The notes under the pieces were generated by a model. It saw nothing but the letters and a program-made list of their open reading frames with translations. It was not told the origin of the DNA and made no database searches. The translations under genes and the position numbers were made by a program. 64,000 bases of DNA, from the NCBI GenBank assembly GCA_028564925.1, contig CM053030.1, forward strand, positions 173,855-237,854, written 5' to 3'. Shown one piece after another: positions 11,424 through 18,479 of this stretch (its first letter is position 1; the number at the start of each line of letters is the position of its first letter). Source of the stretch: Lithobates sylvaticus (lineage: Eukaryota; Chordata; Amphibia; Anura; Ranidae).

Positions 11424-12894
11424 CGTATATTGTCTCATACTATGGTGTGCTCTGTCTTGGGTCGTTTGGGGTGTGGCTGTATTCCATTGCGTCTGTCTGC
11501 CTTGGGTATTAAGGGATGTGTATGTAGATTAGCTGTGAGAGGGGAGGGGGATTTCTCCAACAGCTCTACCTGCTGATTGGACAGTCTACTTGGAGCTGAT
11601 TAGGAAGGGTTCTCTATGAAAGAAGAGTTTCCCATCAGATTAGGAAGGGTTCTCTATGAAAGAAGAGTTTCCCATCAAATTAGGAAGGGTTTTTCATGAA
11701 AGAAGATTTTCCTATCAGATTATGAAGGTGTTCTTTACAGTAACAGTGTTTTTGAATGAGTGACTTGTATAGCGCTACCTATGCAAACTGAATCGCCTCA
11801 GGGCGCTTTTGCCGCCGGTGTCCATCTGTGGTATAGCGCGGCCCTTTTGCCCCAAGGGGTCCCGACACGCTTACAAACACATACAACATACACATATGCT
11901 GTTTATGCTGTGGAATGCTCTATAAACTCAACTAGTAATGGCAAAAGCAATAATGTAATTTTTAAAAAGACTGGATGGTTTTCCTGTAGCTAATAATATC
12001 CAAAAGTTGAATTGCTAAAGACTAAAGATATATTTTGTCGCAGGGGATTGGGCCAACGTACCTTGGAGGGTCATAAAGTTGAAGATGGAACTTGAAGATA
12101 TGACTTACCTTCCAGAAAGAGAAGTGAGAATATGGGCTCAGCACAGCCTGAGCATCATTGGTGCCCAGCAGTTCATCTGTACAGATGGAGCAGTTCTTCT
12201 CTCCCCGCCAGTCATAGTATGGAATAGCGAAATCTTCATCTCCCGTCATCAGCTGAATTTGTCTCTCCAGGAAGAGGAGATTTAGGCGATGCCAACCTGG
12301 AAATACTGGACCTTGATGGGCAAAGTTTTTGTTGGGGTTAAATGTACCATTTACAAGGATAGGTTTCATGGAATAATAATGCATCCATGCAAACACATCA
12401 TAGAGAGAGGCATCTACAAAGCGGTATGTCTCCTGGTGGAACCGGTCTCCGGTGCTCAGGATAACAAAGTCACGGCATTTGGTGGTCTTTGCTAGAGCCA
12501 AGTAACTGAATAATCTTTTCTGCTCTAGAAAGGTCAGTTCCCGGAGCTCCCTCCGCACCACCACTTTTTTCCGGTCACATTTCTCTCCATGATGGCCAAA
12601 TTTACAGTCTCCACAGTCAAAGCCACTGTAGTTTCCGTGGCACTCACACGTATTTTCATAGTAGTACCGTGGCCAGTCTAGACGATCATCACTATTCATG
12701 GGAATCTTATTTCCATATAAAGTCGACCAGTTTCTACATCTTCCTCGGCCTGACGAGGAACCACACGGGCTTTTGTCCTTCCAAAGTGGACAGCAAGTCT
12801 TGGTCTGAAAGGCGGCTTCTGTAGAGCAGACTCGTGGGAACTGGCCGTCCACAGCAGAGAGGCAGAAGGCCAGGAAGACGAGGAAGATCACCAT
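2133..12894 (-). CDS. tyr-like: tyrosinase-like gene, exons 1-3 of 5 (gene span)
   Basis: The type-3 copper oxidase of melanin synthesis hydroxylates tyrosine and oxidises DOPA in the melanosome lumen. Three exons join in frame with GT-AG introns: phase 0 after exon 1, phase 1 after exon 2 and phase 2 after exon 3, the same phases as human TYR. The joined 379 residues hold a signal peptide, Cys-rich EGF-like region, CuA histidines H172, H193, H202 and CuB histidines H348, H352, H375. The HH pair in ILHHSFID and the ICTDE motif favour TYR over TYRP1 and DCT, which have LLH or VLH there. Exons 4-5 (end of core, transmembrane helix, cytosolic tail) are not present in 1-2132 and must lie to the left. 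Several otherwise conserved positions differ (PWHRLF is GWHRLN; PYWDW is PYYDW), so it may be a diverged paralogue rather than the canonical tyr. No stop interrupts it. Confidence 0.92.
2272..3939 (-). other. intron 2 of the tyrosinase-like gene
   Basis: This is 1,668 nt between exon 3 and exon 2. No coding exon is visible. The stretch from about 2640 to 3350 is GC-richer and reads like old interspersed repeat. It includes an uninterrupted run of 20 G on the plus strand at 3230-3249. The small open frames here look fortuitous. Confidence 0.7.
3940..4153 (-). CDS. tyr-like: tyrosinase-like exon 2
   Basis: The exon is 214 nt (human TYR exon 2 is 217), entered after a T-rich tract ending AATGAAG at 4154. 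It begins AICSGFDF, which follows the WK of exon 1 just as IVCSRLEE follows WQ in human TYR. The middle is the variable loop (NLPTYEDVDNALKLEE). The end RHSFRNSLE plus one base matches the human SFRNTLE boundary, and the donor is G|GTATGG. NETS is a possible glycosylation site. The exon has an open frame and no damage. Confidence 0.92.
4362..4575. repeat. interspersed repeat fragment in intron 1
   Basis: The text ggcagggccgtcttattgag followed by a GGCACTGCCC-type segment resembles the 'agggccggcc' frog repeats that carry a mix of GGGCCC words. No ends or target duplication could be defined. Intron 1 between 4154 and 4361 shows nothing recognisable. Confidence 0.3.
4585..5200 (-). mobile_element. 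Tx1/L1-type LINE, 3' fragment
   Basis: Minus-strand codons at 4985-5188 read AQIYPTADEHCW, then GTFLHIRWYCPKIREFWEGL. This is the CW..C...GT..H..W.CP...FW zinc-knuckle-like C-terminus of Tx1/L1 ORF2 proteins. Downstream on the minus strand the sequence becomes A/T-rich with no frame, as expected for a 3' UTR. The polymerase part is missing, so this is a 5'-truncated copy in intron 1. Confidence 0.7.
5201..5440. other. unassigned flank of the 50-bp minisatellite
   Basis: A moderately GC-rich 240-bp stretch that leads into the first repeat unit through ggagcagagaccccag. No gene, TIR or LINE similarity is recognisable. Confidence 0.4.
5441..8344 (+). repeat. 50-bp minisatellite, about 58 copies
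   Basis: The unit contains ttcagagaccccagtgctgg, then ataggaggagcaggcttgaa and ggcctggggg; the period is exactly 50 bp. A few single-base variants (gggc/aggc, tagg/tagc, ccag/tcag, one 51-bp and one 49-bp unit) recur in blocks, showing multi-unit duplication. Because 50 is not a multiple of three, the frame cycles and stops break it. The array lies in intron 1. Its last unit runs straight into CR1 endonuclease sequence at 8345, sharing the word gggttcag with the unit start. Confidence 0.97.
8345..8540 (+). mobile_element. CR1 LINE fragment (endonuclease end)
   Basis: The frame reads IIIMGDGNYPEIDWGN, then FFEAPTRNDALLDLVISNH and ELVTNIHI. These are the C-terminal motifs of the CR1 APE-type endonuclease (MGDFNYP..DW, R....LDLV). 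The catalytic-region consensus F of GDFNYP is G here. It is cut on the left by the minisatellite and on the right by a MITE, and its sequence resumes at 9255. Confidence 0.85.
8541..9252. mobile_element. frog MITE, probably piggyBac-like (TTAA end)
   Basis: The text tcagtttaggccgatacgta, gcgattggtttgcgcaaaa-type words and the closing ggtcggcgagtggttaa match a very common ranid non-coding repeat as I remember it. The right terminus ends in TTAA (9249-9252), typical of piggyBac-like target sites. The left terminus is not cleanly resolved. It splits a CR1 copy, so it inserted after the CR1. Confidence 0.6.
9253..9562 (+). mobile_element. CR1 LINE fragment (linker to reverse transcriptase)
   Basis: The frame reads KPKWLTNKVKMAINNKKR, KNEGTLSSFKCYTEYNRI, ERQIAKDIIIYPQKFLKYIN and SKKVRSEHVGPLQNN. 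The last part is nearly identical to codons at 48.9-49.04 kb in the minus-strand CR1. It is the same copy as 8345-8540, separated only by the MITE. It stops before the RT domain, where Tx1/L1 sequence begins. Confidence 0.88.
9563..11068 (+). mobile_element. Tx1/L1-type LINE, 3' half of ORF2 and tail
   Basis: Plus-strand codons in shifting frames read SGFRINWDKSFILPV (end of RT palm), LPKDEGDLAVPNARSYYL (the 'LPK..GGL..PN...YY' motif after the RT), and later WPLDKLAAKYHLSNKLFF and LTDEEWGQALKN. The 3' end is A/T-rich and closes with aaaaattatttgattgaaaaaaa. At least three frame changes or stops break it. It is 5'-truncated and old, inserted next to or into the CR1 copy in intron 1. Confidence 0.75.
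11069..11750. repeat. intron 1 stretch with (TA)n and a 49-bp tandem repeat
   Basis: No gene is visible. A (TA)n run occupies about 11389-11423. At about 11593-11720 a unit containing attaggaagggttctctatg is present nearly three times with a period of about 49 bp. Confidence 0.7.
11751..11880 (-). mobile_element. L2 LINE 3' tail fragment
   Basis: The text cttgtatagcgctacctatg with gcctcagggcgctttt is the reverse complement of the tail seen at 15489-15535 (gcgccttgaggc, gtagcgctatacaag) of the L2 copy below. Only the 3' end is left. Confidence 0.55.
12109..12894 (-). CDS. tyr-like: tyrosinase-like exon 1 (start, signal peptide, CuA site)
   Basis: This exon encodes 262 residues from an ATG at 12894. 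Residues 1-17 form a hydrophobic signal peptide ending near VDG|QFP, where human TYR has SAG|HFP. Residues 23-106 carry the paired cysteines of the tyrosinase N-terminal and EGF-like regions (CCPLW, SGRGRC, CECHGNYSGFDCG). H172 in WMHYY, H193 in FAHQGP and H202 in WHRL are the three CuA ligands with the family spacing. NWS, NYS, NGT and NCS are possible N-glycosylation sites. The donor is AAG|GTAAGT at 12108; the frame continues past it for 29 codons, but residues after SFWK do not resemble tyrosinase, which fixes the splice. The exon is slightly shorter than in human (273 codons). Confidence 0.93.
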
Positions 12895-12959
12895 GACTCC
12901 CTATGGATGGAGGGACAGAGATTAGAAGGTTTAACAGAAGAATGGCTTTGGTTTCAGGG

Positions 12960-13062
12960 TTCTTCCAGTTAGTATTCTTCTACATATATTATGGGTATCA
13001 TGAAGTTTATTTGTGGACTCAACCATAAATTAATAAAAGAACCATGCACACGCCCACATGTG
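12960..13062 (-). promoter_or_regulatory. possible tyrosinase promoter: E-box/M-box and TATA-like site
   Basis: CACATGTG lies at 13055-13062, about 165 bp upstream of the start codon. It contains CATGTG, the core bound by MITF in vertebrate TYR promoters. A TATA-like aatatatgta (minus strand) lies at 12981-12990, about 90 bp upstream of the ATG. The placement fits a short 5' UTR, but both words are short and could be chance. Confidence 0.3.
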
Positions 13063-13548
13063 CCATCAGTATACCTTAATATTGCACAGAAAACCCAAAT
13101 TTCATACCATAGCGAAATATCCTTTCATGATAAACCTTAAAGTGCATCTAAACTGAAGAACAAAGAGTTCAAATATTGCAGCTTACCAGTCCTTTGGTGT
13201 GATGGTTGCCTTTTTAATTTACTTTATTTTCACCTTGTGAATACATTTACTGTCTTAGGGTGACTCCACTCACTCTTCCACTGTATCTCTGGAGGAGCAG
13301 TGCAGCCACCCTTCCACACCAGCATTGTCACATGGACTTTACAGAAGAGATTTGTAGGCAGGTCTGCTGTTCCTGAGGATTGATAGTAAAGGTCTATTGG
13401 GTTACTGTATTGGCAAGTTATGTCCTATGGGTACTAAATGTCAGGAACAGAGTCATCCGGGTCCTGAGCTCAGGTCTCCCACAGGCTGGAGCATGACTTC
13501 TGTGTTCTGCCACTTCAGCCTCTGAATTAATAATTGGAATTGACCTCC
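13063..13548. other. unassigned sequence upstream of the tyrosinase-like gene
   Basis: I see no exon, repeat family or TIR here. The upstream regulatory region of the gene would lie in this stretch. Confidence 0.4.
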
Positions 13549-13740
13549 GCTTTAAATAGCCATTCCTATCATGTTGTACTTGCGTATATGACCACCAGAT
13601 GTCCTCAGCACACACTCCTCAAATGAACACTCATCACATCTGTAGAGTATTTCCTAAATCACAAAGATCAATTGAATATCCACTTTGTAATTGTATATAT
13701 ATCTCTCAATAAAGAAAAAGAACATTAGATAATCAAACGT
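13549..13740. repeat. inverted-repeat arm, left
   Basis: About 190 bp (from ctttaaatagccattcctat to agaacattagataatcaaa) that reappear in reverse complement at about 16908-17090. The arms differ by only a few bases by eye. Between them lie the L2 copy, a MITE and the Penelope-like fragment. Confidence 0.85.
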
Positions 13741-13799
13741 AAAAAATAATAGTAAAGTACACACAAATATACCAAAAAAATAATATACACATACAGGAA

Positions 13800-15545
13800 A
13801 TCGCTCTCAGACAGTGAAACTAGGAGCTTTCACCTCTGGAACCCAGGCAATCTCTTGTGGAGTCCCTCAAGGATCACCCTTGTCGCCGGTGCTCTTCAAC
13901 ATCTACATTCGCCCACTCCTCAACATCATCAGAAGATCAGACCTCTGCTTCCACTCCTCAACATCATCAGAAGATCAGACCTCGGCTTCCACTCCTCAAC
14001 ATCATCAGAAGATCAGACCTCGGCTTCCACTCCTCAACATCATCAGAAGATCAGACCTCTGCTTCCACTCCTCAACATCATCAGAAGATCAGACCTCTGC
14101 TTCCACTCCTCAACATCATCAGAAGATCAGATCTCTGCTTCCACTCCTCAACATCATCAGAAGGTCAGACCTCTGCTTCCACTCCTCAACATCATCAGAA
14201 GATCAGACCTCTGCTTCCACTCCTCAACATCATCAGAAGATCGGACCTCTGCTTCCACTCCTCAACATCATCAGAAGATCGGACCTCTGCTTCCACTCCT
14301 CAACATCATCAGAAGATCAGATCTCTGCTTCCACTCCTCAACATCATCAGAAGGTCAGACCTCTGCTTCCACTCCTCAACATCATCAGAAGATCAGACCT
14401 CTGCTTCCACTCCTCAACATCATCAGATAATCAGACCTCTGCTTCCACTCCTCAACATCATCAGAAGATCAGACCTCGGCTTCCACTCCTCAACATCATC
14501 AGAAGATCAGACCTCTGCTTCCACTCATACAACATCATCAGAAGATCAGACCTCTGCTTCCACTCCTCAACATCATCAGAAGATCAGACCTCTGCTTCCA
14601 CTCCTCAACATCATCAGAAGATCAGACCTCTGCTTCCACTCATACGCTGACGACACCCAATTATATTTTCGCATCACCGGACAAAAAGACCGTCATCAGC
14701 AATTAGAAAAATGCCTCACTATGATAGACGACTGGATGACTACTAGCTCCCTCAAACTTAACGAATCGAAAACAGAACTTCTTATTCTACACGCAAATCA
14801 AAACCCCCGAACCAAGATCCCTTGGACACCACCCACCATCTTTGGACAGACCATCGCCCCAAGGACCAAAGCCAAGAGTCATCGTTGACTCTGAAATGTC
14901 AATGGATACCCAAATAGGAGCCGTAGTCAGTGGATCTCACCATCTGCTCCGCCTGCTACGCAGACTCCTCCCCTTCATTCCAAAGGAGGACAAAGCAGTG
15001 GTAGTTGGAACAGTCATTAATTCACGACTGGACTACGCAAACTCCCTTTACATAGGATTACCCCAATATCAACTTGCGCGCTTACAACTTATCCAAAACA
15101 CGGCGGCAAGACTGATAACAGGAAAAAAAAACTGGGAACCAATCGCCCCTCCCCTGAGGAACCTACATTGGCTAACCGTAAGGAATCGGGTCCCATTCAA
15201 GACCCTCTGTCTCACCCACAAATGCACTTATGGAAACGCTCCGCAATACCTTCTTGAGAAAATAAAACACTACACGCCCAATCGCAGTCTTCGATCGGCT
15301 AATCAAAATCTCCTCCTCATTCCTAAATCCCGCTACAAATCAAAGGGGGAGCGAAGATTCGCTGTCCAAGGACCACGGCTATGGAATGCACTACCAACCG
15401 ACATCCGCATGGAAGAAAACCATCAGGCCTTCAGGAAGAAACTCAAGACCACCTCTTCTAGAAGCTCGACAACAAAGCACAAATACAGCGCCTTGAGGCA
15501 ATTCAGTTCGCATTGTAGCGCTATACAAGTTATTCATTCATTCAG
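13800..15545 (+). mobile_element. L2-clade LINE, 5'-truncated
   Basis: Codons read TVKLGAFTSGTQAISCGVPQ, GSPLSPVLFNIYIRPLL, then (after an internal tandem array) LCFHSYADDTQLYFRITGQ with the YADD catalytic box of the reverse transcriptase. The C-terminal region follows: SRLDYANSLYIGLPQYQLAR, LIQNTAARLITG, LHWLTVRNRVPFKTLCL, GPRLWNALPTDIR. It ends in gcgctatacaagttattcat, the L2-style (ATTC)n tail. The frame changes within the array and again near 14870. The endonuclease and first half of the RT are missing. Confidence 0.9.
13917..14645 (+). repeat. 38-bp minisatellite inside the L2 RT, about 19 copies
   Basis: The unit contains ctcaacatcatcagaagatc and agacctctgcttccact; the period is 38 bp. 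It encodes LLNIIRRSDLCFHS, which in other L2 copies occurs once immediately before YADD (compare 61515-61555 on the minus strand). Since 38 leaves 2 modulo 3, the same DNA is read in three frames along the array, and all three stay open. One unit near 14525 carries catac, the original 3' flank of the motif, so the duplication register can be seen. Confidence 0.95.
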
Positions 15546-16025
15546 TAATACCTTGTATTGCGAGTAACGCTGTTAACGAGCGTTTTACAATATGAGTTAT
15601 TATTTAAAAAAAATCTTGACTCGGTTTGCGAGTGTTGTTTTGAAAAACGAGCAAGATTCAAGCCTCTGCGGTGTGCAGTACCGCATTTTGCCAGAGGTGC
15701 GGGGGTGCCGGTGACACTCAGAGCCGTTCGGAGATCACTCGGATGCACTCAGAAACACTTGGAAATACTTAGTTCCTGCGTGGTTCCGAGCCTATCCGAG
15801 GGTTTCCGAGTGCATCCGAGCAGCTCCAAGTATTTACAAATCTCTCCGGCGCCCCCCCCCCCCGCCTCTGGCCACATGTGATACTGCATACAATAGAAGT
15901 CAATGTGGAAAGGAATGATCTTCGTTTCCATTGACTTCTATAGGGAAACTCGCTTTGATATGCGAGTGCTTTGGATTAGGGTTCTCCTGGAACGGATTAT
16001 ACTCGTAATCCAAGGTTCCACTGTA
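15546..16025. mobile_element. frog MITE with mariner-like ends
   Basis: It begins aataccttgtattgcgagta and ends actcgtaatccaaggttcca followed by ctgta. The two ends are inverted relatives (cctTGTATTGCGAGT against ACTCGTAATCCAAGG). The interior holds tcggtttgcgagtgttgtt and a C-rich core. It has no coding sequence and lies immediately after the L2 tail. Confidence 0.7.
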
Positions 16026-16092
16026 TATAACAAAACGCAAATGGCAAAAGTACTAGGGGACAATGATCAGACAGATAGAAAGAACTCGTGTT

Positions 16093-16490
16093 CACCTCCA
16101 GGTGTCATAGGGACCTGAAAATATCTATTTCCTTATTGGTTACATTTCTAAAAATGCAGATAGATTACATTCTGTATTTAACCCATTTGGTATAAGGGTA
16201 GCCAAACGGAAAATCCACATTTTCTCTTTTTGTGTGAGTAAAGTATCAAAGTCCCCTCTTCTAAGGGGGAGGTTCAAAGCATAGATTCCTTTACCTTTCA
16301 ACCCATCTGGGTTACCATCATGAAACTGTAGAAAATGCCAAGCTACTGGACGATCATCGTCCTTCTTTCTAATACTACCAATGTGTTCGCCTATTCACAT
16401 TTTGAACTACAGAATGCAATCTGTCTGCATTTTTAGAAATGTAACCAATAAGGAATGAATATTTTCAGGCCCCTATGACACCTGGAGGTT
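16093..16490 (-). mobile_element. Penelope-like element 3' fragment (GIY-YIG end) with inverted flanks
   Basis: Minus-strand codons at about 16172-16400 read HIGSIRKKDDDRPVAWHFLQ, then HDGNPDGL, LRRGDFDTLLTQKEKMWIFR and LATLIPNGLNTE before a stop. This resembles the C-terminal GIY-YIG endonuclease end of Penelope-like retroelements (GG.....LL..E..WI..L.T..P.GLN). The block is bounded by an imperfect inverted repeat: 16093-16175 (cacctccaggtgtcataggg) against 16409-16490. The reverse transcriptase is missing. Confidence 0.65.
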
Positions 16491-16907
16491 GTCGGGGACT
16501 TGAACCGGACGGACGGCTATCCCCCGATCGGAATTCCGGGAACACAGAATGACACCCACCCAAGATGACATCAAAATATGTTCATTTATTAGGGAGAGAT
16601 CCCTCGACTTTATACAAGAAGGATCGATTCCAAGACATTAATGTTTACTTACCGAGAAGAATAATGGCAATTCGAAGAAAAGGACGTGCAGAAATGACCG
16701 ATCGGAATGTTCTCACAATAAAGCCACACTAATCTATTCACCTAAACACAAATCAAAGTCCCATAATACAAATCAGATGGAAATATACAGAAAACTCATT
16801 AACCTTCAGTGGAGAAGCCGATCGTTGTCCTCTAGTACTGCCGTATTATATATCTGTATATTATTGTTTGCTATATTTGTGTGTGCTTTACTACTATTTT
16901 TTACTTT
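16491..16907. other. unassigned sequence between PLE fragment and right arm
   Basis: A/T-rich, no exon or TIR seen. It contains cggggacttgaaccggacgg and many short open frames without family resemblance. Confidence 0.35.
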
Positions 16908-17090
16908 TGATTATCTAATGTTCTTTTTCTTTATTGAGAGATATATATACAATTACAAAGTGGATATTCAATTGATCTTTGTTATTTAGGAAATACTCTA
17001 CAGATGTGATGAGTGTTCATTTGAGGAGTGTGTGCTGAGGACATCTGGTGGTCATACGCAAGTACAACATGATAGGAATGCCTATTTAAA
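16908..17090. repeat. inverted-repeat arm, right
   Basis: Reverse complement of 13549-13740, ending in aatgcctatttaaagcgg. Both arms stop at a tttaaagcgga word; on this side that word is also the start of a MITE. Confidence 0.85.
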
Positions 17091-17560
17091 GCGGATCTCC
17101 ACCCAGAAATGGAACTTCCTGTGATCCAGTTCTTCCCCCCCCCTCCAGTGTCACATTTGGCACCTTTCGGGGGGGGTCTAATCCAGGTATTTGCTTCCAC
17201 CACCGGCAAAAGATTGCCGCAGTATCCGCAGCAATCTACGCCATGTCCGGCCCCTTCTCCTCCCCCGCTGTCTTCTGGGAGACACACAAGTCCCAGAAGA
17301 CAGCAGGGACCAGCCAGAACTTGCAGTACGACTTGCGCAGAAGGAAAACAGGCTGTGGAACCGCAAGGCTTCACTTCCTGGTTCCCTTACTGAAGATGCC
17401 GGTGCCTCCCCCCGGAGCCAAGGAGCTGGTTGGCTTTGGGTGAAGACATGGCGGACGCCCTGAACAGGTAAGTGTCCTTATTTTAAAAGTCAGCAGCTGC
17501 AGTATTTGTAGCTGCTGACTTAAAAAAAAAAATTCTTGCAGGTGGAACTCCACTGTAAGG
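17085..17560. mobile_element. frog MITE with TTTAAAGCGGA...CTCCAC ends
   Basis: It starts tttaaagcggatctccaccc and ends gtggaactccactgtaa, with inverted complementary ends. Internal words cagctgcagtatttgtagct (a palindrome) and gctgtcttctgggagacaca fit a widespread ranid non-coding repeat as I remember it. No transposase. Confidence 0.65.
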
Positions 17561-18479
17561 CACCAACCCCCAGCCCCTCCTTGCTCCAAAGAAGCTTGCA
17601 TTCATTGGCGGGCGAAACATGTCAGCGTGACATCATCACTGTGGTCGGAGACAGACACCCATGCTGATATTCTAGCCATTGGATAAGGATCTACACTAGC
17701 CGGGAAACAAGGAACGGTTTGATTGGCTGCACTCCATCAATACGGGACTGACAGACACAGTGATCGGGGTCCTCTCACCGACAAGGAGTGAAGATCTCAC
17801 CTTCCAAGGTTCTCTTATACCTCCTCCTGTCTTCATTGAGTGGACTGACTCTGATCTGCCCGGACATTCCCGGGTCCAAGAGACCATTGAGGAGGATTTC
17901 ATGGTTTGTATCGTCTATCTCAGTGCAGTTCCAGCCTTCTCATTGCACAATTACATCACCAATCGTTCACCAGCGATCCATTCAGGCTTCAACTTTCTGT
18001 GACACCCACCTTGAATTATGGGCCCTTCCTTGGGGTGACCATTCAATATACACGGATTCCTAGCAGTGATTACCTATCTACAATCTTCATTGTGCAATCT
18101 GTGCTTCACACCGATCAGCTCCATTGAAGTTCAGTCCCCCCTCCCCCCATGTCCTGGTGGGGTGAATGGAAGACATCCATGATTGAGGTGCTGCTCCATC
18201 TATCCACATTGACAACATCGTCTTTTTTATCTCTTTTTATCCTAATGTTACATTTTCCTACATTGTTTTCAATAAAGTATTTCTTTTTCATTTAACCCTA
18301 GAAGGTGTCTCTACAGAAGGTCACTGTGAGGATCTGATAGCCTCAACTTTTTTCCTTCTAAGAGCCAAGACCTGATGTAATCAGGGGGGATGGGGAGAAT
18401 TCCATGGATTTGGTGATCCTCCATCTCAGTGGTGAGTTTTACTAGAAGTAAACAAAGTGGTCGTGTCTTCTCCAGTCAC
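17561..18479. other. unassigned sequence before the 42-bp minisatellite
   Basis: It contains gggcgaaacatgtcagcgtg and ends its middle part with ttcaataaagtatttctttt, a polyadenylation-like signal near 18268. It may be the non-coding end of a retroelement, but no domain is visible. Confidence 0.35.

Noticed and set aside
12022-12108. Extension of tyrosinase exon 1 to the stop at 12022
   Set aside because: The codons after SFWK do not resemble tyrosinase, and a strong GTAAGT donor plus in-frame exon 2 mark the true end.
17605-17640. Hammerhead ribozyme suggested by gggcgaaacatgtc
   Set aside because: The required CTGATGA core is not found at a suitable distance upstream.
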